DNA of 64,000 nucleotides from Ignelater luminosus. Taxonomy: Eukaryota; Arthropoda; Insecta; Coleoptera; Elateridae. The stretch is taken from contig VTPC01090572.1 of the NCBI GenBank assembly GCA_011009095.1, positions 632,174 through 696,173 on the forward strand, read 5' to 3'. The position numbers were made by a program, and so were the translations under genes. Under the pieces are notes generated by a model. It did no database searches and was not told the origin of the DNA. It saw only the letters and a program-made list of their open reading frames with translations. Below are positions 32,441 through 45,429 of the stretch, piece after piece. How positions within the stretch are numbered: the stretch's first letter is position 1; each line of letters opens with the position of its first letter.

Positions 32441-33101
32441 TTAATACTTAATGGGGAGGAGCACCATCTTGCTAGTAGAACAAACTATTTTCGTCTGTTA
32501 GTTCATTGCGTTGTTTATCTTGTTGATTTTCAATACTCTCGGTGATTAAAGGGTTAATATAATTTTGAAGCAGATTTAAGTGTAAAGGATCATTTAGATT
32601 TTATTCGACGAATATAGGGCCTATTAAAAAGTCTCCAAGAATACCAACTCAAACGTTGATTTTCTCAGGATATTGAATTATTATTATTTTTGTATTCCAA
32701 TAACTGTAATTTTGGGGATTAACGAATTTATTTAAGTAAAAACTGAAGCAAATATTTTTCACAGAAATTTTGTTTCGATTAATCCTGTGTGCTTATATTC
32801 TAGCAGAACTCAATCTGTCTGTCGTAGTCATTTTCATATAATTCCTGAATAGGTTGCATCTTATAGGGATGAAATTTATTTAACGGAATAACTTTATGTA
32901 CGGAACCGATTGAAACATGAGTCAAAGCGGATATTTCACGTAGCGAACTCTGGGGTGCAACAGAACTTCTATTTGAATTAGTTCATCGAATATTCTTCGT
33001 CTTTCCCTCTTTTTATTTTTTGAATTAACTATATTACATATTATGGTTCAAACTATTTTCTGGATGTCTTCCTTTGAATTTGGTCTCAGTTTGCCTAACA
33101 T
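32441..33101 (-). pseudogene. Mariner/IS630-type (DDE_3) transposase pseudogene
   Basis: The start at 33101 reads MLGKLRPNSKEDIQKIV. Frame changes then give REISALTHVSIGSVHKVIPL, NKFHPYKMQPIQELYENDYD and RQIEFC. Further on are weak WYSWRLFNRPYIR-like and REYxKSTR-like blocks, and the last readable piece is the QDGAPPH motif (near 32445), in which D is the second catalytic residue. The order is that of a transposase family very common in beetles, aphids and ants. The C-terminus after QDGAPPH is missing. More than eight stops or shifts are needed. Confidence 0.65.
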
Positions 33102-33227
33102 TTTCTTTCTGCTAAAGTGTACACTATTTTCAAATTATTATTCAACTTAATGACAAGTTATCTTAATCGTTTTGACAACACTCACAAATAAATCCAACAC
33201 AAGCAACAAAAGTGTATTACATTGTAG
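33102..33227. other. Spacer before the foldback element
   Basis: Nothing recognised. Confidence 0.3.
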
Positions 33228-34890
33228 TTGGTCCAGTCAACGAAGGGGTTATAGAGGACATGGAAAGGGGGAGAATTTTTCTCTTGAGGAATGTGTTGGG
33301 GGTAATTAGGAGGCAAAGATACTAAAAGTCCCCGCCCCTAGTCCTGCCGCTTCAGGGTTGGAGGGGGGTGTAAAGGTCCCTCTTTTCGGTTTCTTGCTTA
33401 TAACTCGGAAACGGTGCGTCGTACGGTAAGAAATATTCCCTACAAAATAAAAGGTAATTAAATTTCCTACAAGACTGTCTATATTTATTTTCTTTCTATG
33501 TGTTATAGCTTTCGAGATATTCGCCAGCGAAGATCGATAACTTTCGAAAAACTTTTTTTTGCCTCACATTTTTCGTCAAACTTGTCCGTCTAACTCCTCA
33601 GCCTTATGTTTTACAGAAAAGTCGTCAGACAGAAAGTTGTTTAGAAATATGTAATATTTACTGATTTATCTTCTACAGGTCAGAGGTTACAACAATTTGA
33701 AGTTTTTGGATACATTTCGTGATTTCTCAAGAAAAGTCAATGAATGCCCAAAAGGGGGTTGCAGAGGAATTCTTCTCTTAAGGAATATGTTGCGAGTAGT
33801 AAGGAGGCAAAGATATTAAAAATCCCCGCCCCTAACCCTGCCGCTTTAGGGGGGGTGGTGGAAAGGTCCCTTTCGTCGGTTTTTCGCTTATAACTCGGAA
33901 ATGATGCGTCGTACGGTGAAAAGTATTCCTTAGAAAATACAAGATAATTAAATTTCCTACAAGACTGTCTATATTCATTTTTTTTCTATGTGTTATAGTG
34001 TTCGAGATATTCGCCAGCGCAAATCTGTAATTTTTGAAAAACTTTTTTGCCTCGCATTTTTCGTCGAAGTTGTCCTAACTCCTCAGCCTTATGTTTTCTA
34101 AAAAGTCGACAGACAGGGAATTGTAGGGCATTACATTTCCTTTAGAAATATGTATATTTACTAATTTATCTTCTACGGGTCAGAAGTTACAGCAATTTGA
34201 AAGTTTCGAATAAATTTCGTGATTTTTCAAGAAGGCTATACATTCGTTATTATCGTTATTTATGTATTAAGAAACTGGAATTTAAGAAAAATCTTACTTA
34301 TCTTTGGCAAATTCCAGTTTTTTAATACATAAATAACAATAATAACAAAAGTATAGCTTTCTTTAGAAATCACGAAACTTATCCGAAAACTTCAAATTGG
34401 TGTAACTGCTGACCTGTGGAAGATAAATTAGTCAATATATATATATATTTCTGAAGGAAATGTAATGCTCTACAACTCCCTGTCTGACGACTTTTTAGAA
34501 AACATAAGCCTGAGGAGTTAGAAGGACAACTTCGATGTAAAATGTGAGGCAAGAAAAGTTTTTCAAGAATTGTTGATTTGCGCCGGTGAATATCTCGGAA
34601 ACTATAACACAGGAAGAAAATGAATAAAGACATTCTTGTAGGAAATTTGATTATCTTTTATTTTGTAAGGAATACTTTTTACCGTACGATGCACCGTTTC
34701 CGAGTTTTAAGCAAGAAATTGAAAAGAGGGACCTTTACACCCCCCTCTACCCCTGAAGCGACAGGGCTAGGGGCGTGGACTTTTAGTATTTTTGCCTCCT
34801 AACTAACCCCAACACATTTCTTAAGAGAAAAATTCTGCCCCTTTCCATGTTCTCTACAATCCGCTTTTTGGGCATTCATTGACTGGACTA
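33228..34890. mobile_element. Large foldback element: two direct copies and one inverted copy
   Basis: The outer tips pair: TCCAGTCAA at 33232-33240 with TTGACTGGA at 34879-34887 (imperfect just outside). Copy A (33231 to about 33738) and copy B (about 33739-34245) are direct repeats of about 500 bp; both carry AAATTTCCTACAAGACTGTC and TGTTATAG...CGAGATATTCGCCAGCG. Copy C (about 34340-34887) is the same unit inverted. Between B and C is a separate palindrome, 34227-34360 (ACTGGAATTT ... AAATTCCAGT with AT-rich arms). The unit contains GCTTATAACTCGGAAACGGT. No gene is recognised. It is a non-autonomous DNA element of unknown superfamily. Confidence 0.85.
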
Positions 34891-35770
34891 AGTCTAATTT
34901 TCTGAATTTAAGTTCATTTTAATAATTTTTCATTTTATTATTGTGAAAATTTAATACATTTTAACTAAGAAAAATAATTAAAACTAGAACGAAGTAAGTT
35001 TTAAATTTTCCTATTTGTCTTGCGGCTTGTACTTATAATTTTCCAAAACTTCATTATCACAAGTAGGGTAGTGCCATTAAAGATTTTCAAGCGGGGGGTA
35101 GATTTATTCCATAGTTTTCCCTTTAAATAAAAGTCGACATGTCTCGGCGGTTTTTTCCTTTCTAGTAATTTTGGACCTATTAAACCTGGCTCGTTTTAAA
35201 ATGACATACAAGGAGCGGGAAGTTTTTAAATGAGCCAGGATTAAAAGGAGCTAACTCCATTTTTTTGACATTTTAACTTTTTTATGCCTTCTTATAGTTT
35301 TAATACTAACGTATCGATTGGTAGTAACAGAAATTGCATTAAGGCACTTTCTCTACTTAAAACTTACATTTGATGGAATTCCAAGGGTCAACGGTAGGAA
35401 AGTTGGTGCTCATAGTAATGCAGTCGGGTAGTCAATATGAGCGTTAGATATAAGACTTTTCTTTCTTTTTTATGGTGTTTTGTGTTTGCTTTATATATCT
35501 TTAATCTACCTTCTTTAGATAAAATCTCTAGAAACGTTCTATAGGAGACCAATAACTTTTCAAACTTGTTTGGTCAGAATTGAAAGGAAACCTAACTCAA
35601 CACATACGAAAAATAACAAAAGATTTATTATTTTCAATTTATTGATTTAACAAAATTGTTTAAAAACTCAACTAATTAAACTTAAAATTGCAGAAACTAT
35701 GGCAATCCGTAAATATGCACAATTTGGCATTTTTGTGAAATTCAGTAACCTAAGAATTAAAAAACTGCAT
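34891..35770. other. Unassigned DNA
   Basis: No gene recognised. It includes the inverted pair GAGCCAGGATTAAAAGGAGC and CCTGGCTCG near 35185-35255, a small hairpin of unknown meaning. Confidence 0.3.
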
Positions 35771-36099
35771 AGAGTAGAGCGTCGATTATCTGAACCATTG
35801 TTGTCAGGGGTGGTTCGGATAATCAAGATTCACTCAAAAAGATCTGTGAGAAAATGCTCACCTTTAATTCGTCGAATAAGATTAGTTTTCTAGTGCTGAC
35901 CGTATAAACCAGAAATCGGAAGATGTTCGATCCCGTAGCTCGAAGTTGAAGATGGGGAGGGGGTATTGGTGTTCTTACCTGAACCTTACACTTGACTTTT
36001 AACTAAAAAGCCTAAAAGGATACCTAGAGGGCGCCAGAAGCTGAAAATAGAAGAAAGAAACTATCGGCCAACCCACGCAGCTTCTCGTAGGCTGACACC

Positions 36100-36185
36100 C
36101 TGTATATGGACTCCTTTCCAAACAACACCCGGTATATAGGGTTCACTCAAAATACCACCCTGTATATAAAGGCTTGAAAATCGTG
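36100..36185. repeat. Three CACCCTGTATA-like ends in a row
   Basis: GACACCCTGTATATGG (36097-36112), ACACCCGGTATATAGG (36125-36140) and CCACCCTGTATATAAAGG (36157-36174) are spaced about 30 bp apart. They look like stacked MITE termini or a short tandem repeat of one terminus. Confidence 0.6.
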
Positions 36186-36860
36186 TCCTGAGGTCAAATT
36201 GCATTCTCTTTACTTACCAGGGTTCCGTAACTTAAAATAAAATAAAATAAAAATTATAAATCTCCAGCCTCTTTCTCGTTTCTCAAAACTATAAACAATG
36301 CTTTAATCACAAAATCAAATATTATCTTTGTTACTAGAAGTCAGGATTCCTTCGGTACGGAACCTAGATATCTTATAAAACGAAACAAAGCTTATATAAA
36401 TAAGAACACAAAAGTTAAACTGCATGAGTTTATTATCGTACTTTGAAATAATAAAAAAAGGTAAATCATCTATAAAAATGGAATCAAAATGATACGAATA
36501 AATAAAGAAATTAAAGCTTTGCAAACAGCAAATAAAAAAATTAATTATTACCTGAATTGGATCTGAAGGACCCGTTTAACCAATCCATTTAAAAATCTTT
36601 AAAGCAACACAAAAGAATTGTTGAGTAAACATCTCGAAAAATAAAGTCAAACATAATTCAAAATCATTATGAATTTAGAACATATGAAATTGTATCATTT
36701 GCTTCAAACAAAAGTGTCGAGAGATTATTATAAAATTTACACAATCTATTATTGCTCTAAATTTTCCGGAAAAGTTACATTATAAAAAGATATCTTACCT
36801 AATATTTGACAGTTAATCATTTTACATGGAATATTCAAAACATTTAGACAAAACAGTATA

Positions 36861-37418
36861 CAGGGTGATCATTTTAAAACTTCCCACCTTGAATAACTTT
36901 TTAATCAGTAAAATTATCAAAAATCGCTGAAACACGTCGATTTTGTTTTAGAGGGGGACATTTAATAAGCTATTCTCATTAGTTGGGAAATCTTCACCCT
37001 CCCCCCAACAACTCCCACCACAAAATTTTAAATGGCGCCACCCCATGTGTGATATATCATTTTAAAGGGTATACGATTCTCAATCTTTCACATTAAAGAA
37101 AATTGAAATCGGCCCAGCCGTTCGTGAATTAGAGCCAGAAATGTATTTAATTCAATCAATACGTTTCTGTCTGTAGTTCACGAACGGCTGGGCCGATTTT
37201 GACTTTCGTTGGTGTAAACGATTGAGAATCTTATACCCTTTAAAATGATATATCACACATGTTGTAGTGCCATTTAAAATTTTGGGGGGAGGGTGAAAGT
37301 TTCCCAACTGATTAGAGTAGGTTATTAAATGTCCCCCTCCAGAACAAAATCGACGTTTTGATAATTTTTACTAACTAAAGAGTTATTCAAAGTGGCAGGT
37401 TTTAAAATGATCACCCTG
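36861..37418. mobile_element. 558-bp full-length hairpin MITE with TA duplication
   Basis: The left end CAGGGTGATCATTTTAAAAC pairs with the right end GTTTTAAAATGATCACCCTG. TA stands at 36859-36860 and 37419-37420. Complementarity continues through nearly the whole element; for instance GGCCCAGCCGTTCGTGAA (37116-37133) pairs with TTCACGAACGGCTGGGCC (37179-37196), leaving a loop of about 45 bases. The arms are about 255 bp and imperfect. It has no coding capacity. Confidence 0.92.
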
Positions 37419-37420
37419 TA

Positions 37421-38570
37421 TAAAAAGAAAAATACAAACTGAGATATAATAAAGATTTTCTAGCCTACTCTAAATCACGAAGTCCTTTGAATCTCAGCAA
37501 CTTCTCAATTAACGAAAGTTGAATTTACATGAAATCGAACGACTAGAAGCCATGATCATATTCACAATAATTTTTTTAAAACAAAACTTTAATTTTAACA
37601 AAGAGAATACCATTTCTCCAGTAGACACTGGTAACAAGATGAGGTTTCCACCAACCAGAGAATATGACGATGATAATGGAGTCTCGATCGAACGCCCACA
37701 CGACGTAACAAAACAGGTAATTTCCATCAGGAAATACACCACGATGAACAGAAAGAAATCATAGATTCTCACTGCTAAATGTTACGATCCCAATTACTGG
37801 ACAACAGGATGTTAAATTCAAGTCTTACCGTGGGTTTATTTTAAGTGCTTTTCGTAAGCTTTTTGGGCGTTTTTCATAAGCGTTATCGTACTCTTCGTGA
37901 GCCTTGACTAAGACATGTTTGTCGGATCTGAAAAACTGACGAGTAAAAAGGATAATCCTTAAATAAATGAAGATGATCAGAAGAAGCTGAGCCCGCTTGG
38001 GCCCGGGTATTCGCGGAGACACCCGCCCTTCGCAGTGACCCGATTTCGACTCCCCAAGATGATCTAACACATGAAATGATTTGAAATAATAAAGTAGCTG
38101 GTTGTACACTGTATTATCGATGTTAATATGGACAAGCATAAAGACCGTGGAAAATTTCCAACGTTTATACTTTGGGTATGAACCAGGCTTTCTTTACAAC
38201 ATGCTAAAGTATCAACAGAACTTTCTACGAACTGATAACTATAAAAAATGTTTAGGCAACTATAAGACGATTAAATTTTACGAAAAGTCACGTACGGTAA
38301 CAATTTTAACAATAAAACTTTAAAGAAACCTTGTACGAAATATCTGTTAACAATATAAATACTTGACTTATTGAATATTATAAAACGAAATGAAACAATT
38401 AATTCATATTAAATGAATGTAGTTAAAGCAAAACTCAAAGCAGATCTCGGATGATTATGCAAAATTTTGAAATGACATTACAACTGATCTTTGTACGTTC
38501 TGGAAATGGCAACATCGACGTCGCGATTGTTTTTGTTACTTTCTTTTCCATGAAGCCAGGTCGGATAATT
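37421..38570. other. Unassigned DNA between MITE and right inverted repeat
   Basis: The patch 37985-38050 is GC-richer (GCCCGCTTGGGCCCGGGTAT). Open frames at 37509-37772 and 37825-38139 have no motif. Confidence 0.3.
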
Positions 38571-38606
38571 GAACGTTATCCGACGTTCGGATAATCGATG
38601 CTCTAC

Positions 38607-41600
38607 CGTATTTAGCTGTCTTGATGCAGTAGCACAAATAATATTTCATGTACAATGTTGCCAAGTTTTTTTTAAAAACAAAAATAGCAATATTTTAAAA
38701 ACAAGTGAAGTTACTGAATTTTTTTTAATATTTTACTTGTACAGTGTGCTAATTTAAGTATGAAACAAATTCAATAACTCGAAAAGTATTAATATATCGA
38801 AAAAAAAAACAAAAACAAAATTGTTGGGCATCTTTTAATATCATGCACAAATTAATGACGTCATAACTATTTGGCCAATGACGTCATCGATATTTTTTTA
38901 ATGGCAACCCCAAAATATTTTTCCAGATTATATTCGCCATTGAATTCTGTGTACAATGATCTTTAAATTTTACAAATTTGCTCATGCTTTTCGGAGATAT
39001 TATTATTTTTTTTGTTTAGTAATTTAAAACATTCTAAATGGTATTTCGACAATTTAAATGTAGTACGCTTGATTTAAATTAAATTAAAAAATCAAGTACA
39101 CGTCAACTTGATTTTACCTTATGTCATCTAGTTAGATTTCTGTCGTTTACTATTTGAATCTCGATGTTATTATTTGTTGTAAATACCGAATTTTTTCTTC
39201 TTCTTATCTTCATACATTGACTATTACCCAATAAAGCTCAAAATTGCGATCCTTAAACAATGTACAAGTGTTGGATGAAGACTAAGGATCGTATAATTAT
39301 AATTTCTGGTTGTATTTACATCAAATTAGCTAGTTACCATGACAATTTGTTTTTTTATGCTTTTGATAACGATATGTGTACATCAAAACGCGCCAGGTAA
39401 ATAAAGTGAGGTTATAAGTGGAATATTGTGTTTTACTACTTATTGTAATTTATTAATTTACTCCAAATTTAATTTGTTATCATTCCTAATTTCAAAGTAA
39501 AAGATCACAACTTCAATACAATTCCATTCGAATTTCCTCGTAAACGAAAAGCAAATATGCAATAATCGACTGGAAAGCGTTCAAAAATTTGTTCATTTAT
39601 TTCCCCTCTTTCAAAAGACATCAATCGTAAAAGAAAATTCCAAACATCCTTCGACGTTGGCTTTAAAATTGCGAAACTCTGTAGTATTCTGGTCATCTAT
39701 CACGATTCCGCGGTCTTCGTTTTTCCCTTACATTAAATTTTAAAGAAAATTATGGAATTTCCTAGTGATCTCTGGAGGTTTCGGGCAGAAATTGAATTTC
39801 TATTTAACGGAAGAGTTTTCCATGGCGCGCCCGATGCTGTGCCGCTGTCAATTACCTGCTTCGGCGCTCGCTGTTATTTACCGTTTTAAAATTGGTTTAT
39901 GCCGATTAATAGTCATTATTCATTCTGATTTTGTTGTTGTTCGAGAAAACTCGCCGAGATTGGATTTGTAATTGATTTTTTTTATTCAGTTTTATTTGTT
40001 TATTTTATAAAGAAAACAATTTTTATATTAAATTATAAACACTGCAAGGTACATCAAGTGTAGTTTAACGCAAATATTCCCATAACCCTGTTATTTGTGC
40101 TACCATTCACCTCTCCCACCTTTCAAGAAACTTTCGAAAGCTCTAAAAAGTTTCTTCCGTCAGCCAAATGTAATTAATGCTTTGTCAGAGTAATAAATTT
40201 GCCAATTTTTTTGGTCTTATATAGGTCGTAGGTCATTTCTCTATCACGGTGAAAACGTCTACTAACCTCGACCTGGTTGCGGCTTATAAGAACAAAAGCT
40301 TAACAAAAAAATGACTTAATCTTCTTGGTGGCGATTCAGGTAATTTCTTTCTTTTACTAACGCCTGAAATTGGATGATAATGGTGTAATTTAGCCGACCC
40401 GTTCGATTTTTTTCTTCTCCTTCGTTCCCGTCTACGTTGCTTGATGAGTTATTTTAGTATAGATAGTAGCTAGGGGCAAGTTAGTACATCTAGCCTTGTA
40501 TAACTTTATTTTGACTTAAATTAAAGCTGTATTAAAAGTTTCCTGAAGTTGAGTGCTTTAAGAAGTTTAATACTGCAGCAGATGGCTGAAAATCATCATT
40601 TAGTGCGTTTCATAAGCTCGTGGTATTATATTATAAACTTTCTAATATTTAGCTTTTAGCTGAAAAAAAAATGGAATTTAAATAGAAGAATTAAATGATA
40701 GAGGTGAACTGTTGTTTTTATTTCCAATTTGAAAAGATACAATAACAAGATAACAGTCGATTATTTCTCTATTTCTAACAGCAACTGGATAATTGTGTAA
40801 CATTGAACCGAAGCAAAAAAAAAATGAAACAAATCAAGAGAGAGCTATTATTAGAGAAACCAGCACCAGAAACTTTTATATTTTTGCTGGCTTTATGTAA
40901 TTATCGACTCACAAAATAAATAACTATTAAATAGCCATCATTCAATTATACTACAGTAAACTAGAAATTACCTAACATTGTTCCTATTGTTTTTCTTTCT
41001 AGAAGATTTACGAGCTGACATTTCCAGATTTTCTTTGTATTTATCATTTTAAATATTAGTTAAAAGTTAAGTTTTTCCCAGCTATTCTAGAATGTAATTT
41101 TTAAAAAGATTAAGCAAAAAACATACTTAGAAATGTCTAATTTAGTACATTTTCATTTCAAAGCTAAAACGGAACTTGTTGCTCTCTGCTTACGTGTGCT
41201 TTTTCATTTCCGTTCACTAATAAAGTTGAATGTAATCTTTAAATAGACTTTTCTTCGCATACGGTTACTAAACAGAGAGTGGATTTTTGCCATTTCCTTT
41301 TTTCAATTAATCTTTTTCTTATACCTAGAAATACTTAATTAGTAAAGAAATATTACTTATACTCTAATAACCTTTTGTCCAGATTTGCTTTGTTGGCATT
41401 TTATCAAGTAATCTTTGAGATCGTCTTAATGACGTAGATACTGATTCCCTGGATTTTGATTTACCTTGTTCCGAAAAATCATGCAAAGAGATTGTTTTTT
41501 CGTCCTCATCGTAATGAACATCGATAGAAGTAGTGTCGCTAATCTTTTGTAAGTTTTGATAACAAGCAATAATTGATTTGAATAAAAGTGAGCTAATATT

Positions 41601-41700
41601 ACACTTACAGCAATACTGATAACGCATGTGTAGAACAAAATTTTTCATAAATTTAAAACGCTTGTGTTTATTTAAAATATCGAAGAAAAATCACTAATCA
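38607..41700. other. Unassigned AT-rich DNA
   Basis: Two perfect TGACGTCA palindromes occur at 38856-38863 and 38879-38886, 23 bp apart. A GC-richer patch at 39765-39970 has an open frame of 68 codons but no recognised motif. The (-) frames at 41364-41648 overlap in two registers and show nothing known. No repeats are recognised. Confidence 0.35.
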
Positions 41701-43760
41701 ATAAGATAAAGTGTAATATGCGCAGCAATAAATTACGGTATACTTAGGCTGACCTTTTTAAGCCGTGTAGATGCTCGCTCTGTCTCGGGATCGGTCGAAT
41801 TCACACCTCATTGAGTTGCCATTTAAGTATAGGGATGTGGGACCATATGCAGAAATTCCCCCTTTACAAAAAAAGGTTTCATGCATTAGTTTCTTACCAA
41901 ATAGACGCGTTAAAGAAAACTCGTCCCTCGTCGCGTCTAGAAGATCGTATCGTGGTGCTTGCTGGCCGTTATCTTTTATTTAACCTGTAACAAGCGCTTA
42001 TCGCGCTGAGATGCCATCCAACGGAATGTTAAACAACGAGTGCCCCCCATATACTATGACAAACACGAGACCAATAAGTGGCTATGCGCACTGTAAAGCC
42101 ATATCAACAACAATACTCATAATCAGTAGTGGCGATACATACAGTAGAAAATACACATTACATTAGGGGAGGCAAAATTAAATTCCACATTCGGCCATCT
42201 TGGGTTATTGTCATCCTCGAGAATGTTCGTTATCGTTGGATAAAAATCATCACTAGCCTTAACCATCTTGGCTGCAGTTTTCTAATAGTGCTCTTAATAG
42301 TTACTGTCTTCTGGACGAAAACAAAATCGTCTTCCGGTCTTCCGGTGGCGATCAAGGCTCGTATCCCGTCAGTAACTTACTTGCAGTTTCTCGAGACCAG
42401 TCGTCGTCAGTGGTGATGGTAGCTAACTAACTAGCGAAGATCGTAACGTTGTATCGCTCGATTTGTCCAGTTGTTCTCGGAATGGCAACAGTAGTCGTGA
42501 ATCATGATGTATGTGGGTGAATCTATGCAATCTAAATGCGACACCCTGTTCAAGATAGGGTTTTAGGGCGTATCATACGTACGGAAGTCTTGTAAGAAAT
42601 CGCACGACATACAGTGTCTTAGTTGAGCGCACTGCGCGTGCACCACGCTTGTTGTGTAACACAGTTTATTTTTTATTAAATAGAGTTGCTTTTAGTTTGG
42701 TTTCTTCGAAGTAGCCAGGATATTCATATGGATGGTACGTAAGAGAACCGCAACTTTAGGAATAGGCTGTGGAAATCTTGGTCGGTTGCAACTTTAAACT
42801 TTTTGCCTACCAGACAAACACGAAGTTTCTAAAAGGGCTGTATTACGGTTGGCGTTTCAAGTTAAAAAGAATGATACTTCAGCTCAATGTCTTGAGTTTG
42901 TCTAGTGTAGTAGGCTACTGGCCTAACCCTGGTCTGGTATCTCTGAAAGAGAATACCAGACAACGTCAGTACACTCACGGCTGTGCGTTTCTCTGCTTTG
43001 GCTTGTAGGTCGTATATGACCAGAACCAGAAGGGTGACTGCGACGGTTTTTCAAAGTATCAGTCGCCGATTGTTGGGCACAACCTCAATTTTAATTGAGG
43101 TGTTAACCTTGTTAAAGGGCGCGCTATGAAGACATATTCTCTCCCAGCTTTAACACCACACGCAGATATCTCATTAGTATGGTCTAGACGCGGTTTCAGT
43201 TATAGTGCGCATTAGCGGGCGAAATTTTGTGCCGCGTCTGAAATTACTTGCGCTTCAGTGTTTTTTCCGACCTTATCTATGCCAAATTGCGATCTAATTG
43301 TTTTCCTACTTACGGATCAGGATTGTACAATTTATATCTAACAGAAATGAAAGTTTGTCAATCTCTTGTAGCTGTCATAAATTATACCGACTTCTCAAAT
43401 CGGCATTGGCACATGATGCTCGGCCATTAATGACACTTTTTTTCGGTTACCTGTTCGGTCTCTAGTCACTTTTTTTCTCGTGGGTTGGGAATGCTGTCGC
43501 ATTCGTGCGAATAATTCCCGTTGCATTTGGTGAGGTGACGTATTACTCTTGCTACCTATACTCTAGCAAGGATTTCGAAGTAGCGTGATTACCATCCCGA
43601 ATCACTCTATTGGTTATCTCAGCGATCAAACACGATAACAGCTTCAGCCCTTATCATACACACGGTGATCAAGAAGTATCTTAAATACGAATCGTTAGAA
43701 GCTAAGATGCGCCGCAAGGTTTTGCGATAGTTTACAATAATAATTTGTTTAATTCAAGAT
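41701..43760. other. Unassigned, less AT-rich stretch with two hairpins
   Basis: Composition changes here to more G and C, with no gene recognised. Hairpins: GTCTGGTATCTCT / AGAGAATACCAGAC at 42933-42962, and CCTCAATTTTAATTGAGG at 43082-43099, a perfect 18-base palindrome. An AATAAA-like stretch lies near 42680. It might be the remains of an LTR element or a regulatory region of a neighbouring gene; neither is shown. Confidence 0.3.
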
Positions 43761-45420
43761 TAAACAACTAGGAAAAACATTTTGCTACTTGACTTTCCAC
43801 TTTGCCCAAAGTAATTTTGTTGTTATCGATTCTTTCTATTATATGTCAACCATCTGTCAATTTGGACAAAAATGTGACGTTAGTGCATTAGATGAGGTAC
43901 AGACACCGAAGAAAAACCAGCCTCTACAACCTTAATGAAGTCGCAAACAATAGTGCTAAGAGCCATAATCCACAAAGTGTTCATAAATGTTTCTGGGTCC
44001 AGTTGGCTATGGAATCTCATTTTGATGTGCCGCCTTGTTGATTTACTTCAGCAACTAATACGTATATTCTTTCATTTGTCAATTGCAAATGTCATTGTCC
44101 TGCATTTAGTAATTTAGTTAATCTTGTGCTGAAGTTTGTATTGTTTCACGTTTTTGCTCTCTAATTGCGCGTATTGTACGAAAAAGTCTTTTTCAAAACT
44201 AAAGTTGTAGATTTATTGACAACTAATTTTAACTTATTAAATCTTAAAAAACATAAGATTAGGCAACCATTACAACAACAATGCAATGCGTGTAACGTGA
44301 CAAACATTATAATAATATCTTGTTTTTCAAAAGGTGGCAAGCATGATTTCACAGTCCGCTGAACCCAGAAACATTTATGAACATTTTGTAGTTAGTTGTA
44401 TTTTTGTAATTGCCATTCCTAATGAAAATGACTTTAAATAAAATTTCTTTTGTGTAAAATTATATTTATCATTCGTGCTAGCACAGTAAGACATCTACAT
44501 AAGCACAACAGTAACATATTTTGTAAAACTTTTGAATTTAATAATGTTTAAAAGATTAATAATAATTGATAAGAACAAATTATCCAGCTTTTATAGAAAA
44601 TTCTTACCTTTTATAATCCGGGTAGTTACTAACTTTAATTAAAATTGGGAATCATGAATAATCAAGAGGAAGTCAGGACTACAATTACCGCAATCCAACA
44701 GAAACAACAAATACAATTATTGAGTTAAATGAGCGCCATTAAATTTGTCACAGGATCTTGAAACCTGGAGATATACTTAATAGTCCTGTTATTACGTTGA
44801 ATATGAAATACATGAATATGAATATGCAGAAATCTAATTACTATTTGTAAATTTATAATTCACGTAGCAGTCTTTCTGTATTCAGGTCTCTTTCGTCAAA
44901 TTCTACGACTGGTTATCGCTTTATTTTGCTAAAAGCCTTTAGTATTTATTTTTGATAACTAGACATAATTTTAATTGCTCTTTTGGTTTTAGAACATATC
45001 TCGTAATTTCTGATCTTGGGAATTTTTTTAAATTAAATCTGACTGGATTTGAACGAGCTTGACTTCTCGTCGAGGTGCTTTTCAGTGGCGTTCCGAGTCG
45101 GGCTCACCTATAAAACTTTGTTCTTACCGGATGATACTTTGACCATTTCTTAGTCACTGCGTTAGTAGAGGCCTGTTGTGAATTAATGTTTTCGGAAGCT
45201 TCAATAATTTTTTGGAGGTACGTTTTTCAGAATTTTCCTTTTCCTCTGACGATAATTAGGATTTTCTATCTTGCGGGATTAGCTTTCATTTACGTATGAG
45301 AAAAGTTCGTGTTTTCGTTTACGTTTACGAGATTTAGCTGTTGTCGTTGTCAACTTATTCAAGCTATGCCGGTTGGTCTGGTTATTGCTATCACCGGCTG
45401 CTGCTCAAATGGGAGGTCAA
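43761..45420. other. Unassigned AT-rich DNA
   Basis: Overlapping opposite-strand frames at 44161-44362 have no motif. Nothing else is recognised. Confidence 0.3.
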
Positions 45421-45429
45421 TAAAGAACA

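Larger units (their letters stand above)
35773..38606. mobile_element. Inverted-terminal-repeat pair, possibly a pogo/Tigger-like element
   Basis: GTAGAGCGTCGATTATCTGA at 35773-35794 pairs with the reverse complement of 38585-38606 over 22 bases with two mismatches. Both sides also have CGGATAAT just inside, in direct orientation to the ends. A CGATTATCCGAA-type end is reminiscent of Tigger/pogo elements. No transposase motif remains inside. The pair is 2.8 kb apart and holds a separate hairpin MITE, so they could also be two solo ends. Confidence 0.45.

Noticed and set aside
35905..35945. GTTCGATCCC word resembling a tRNA T-loop
   Set aside because: No acceptor, D or anticodon stems can be drawn around it.
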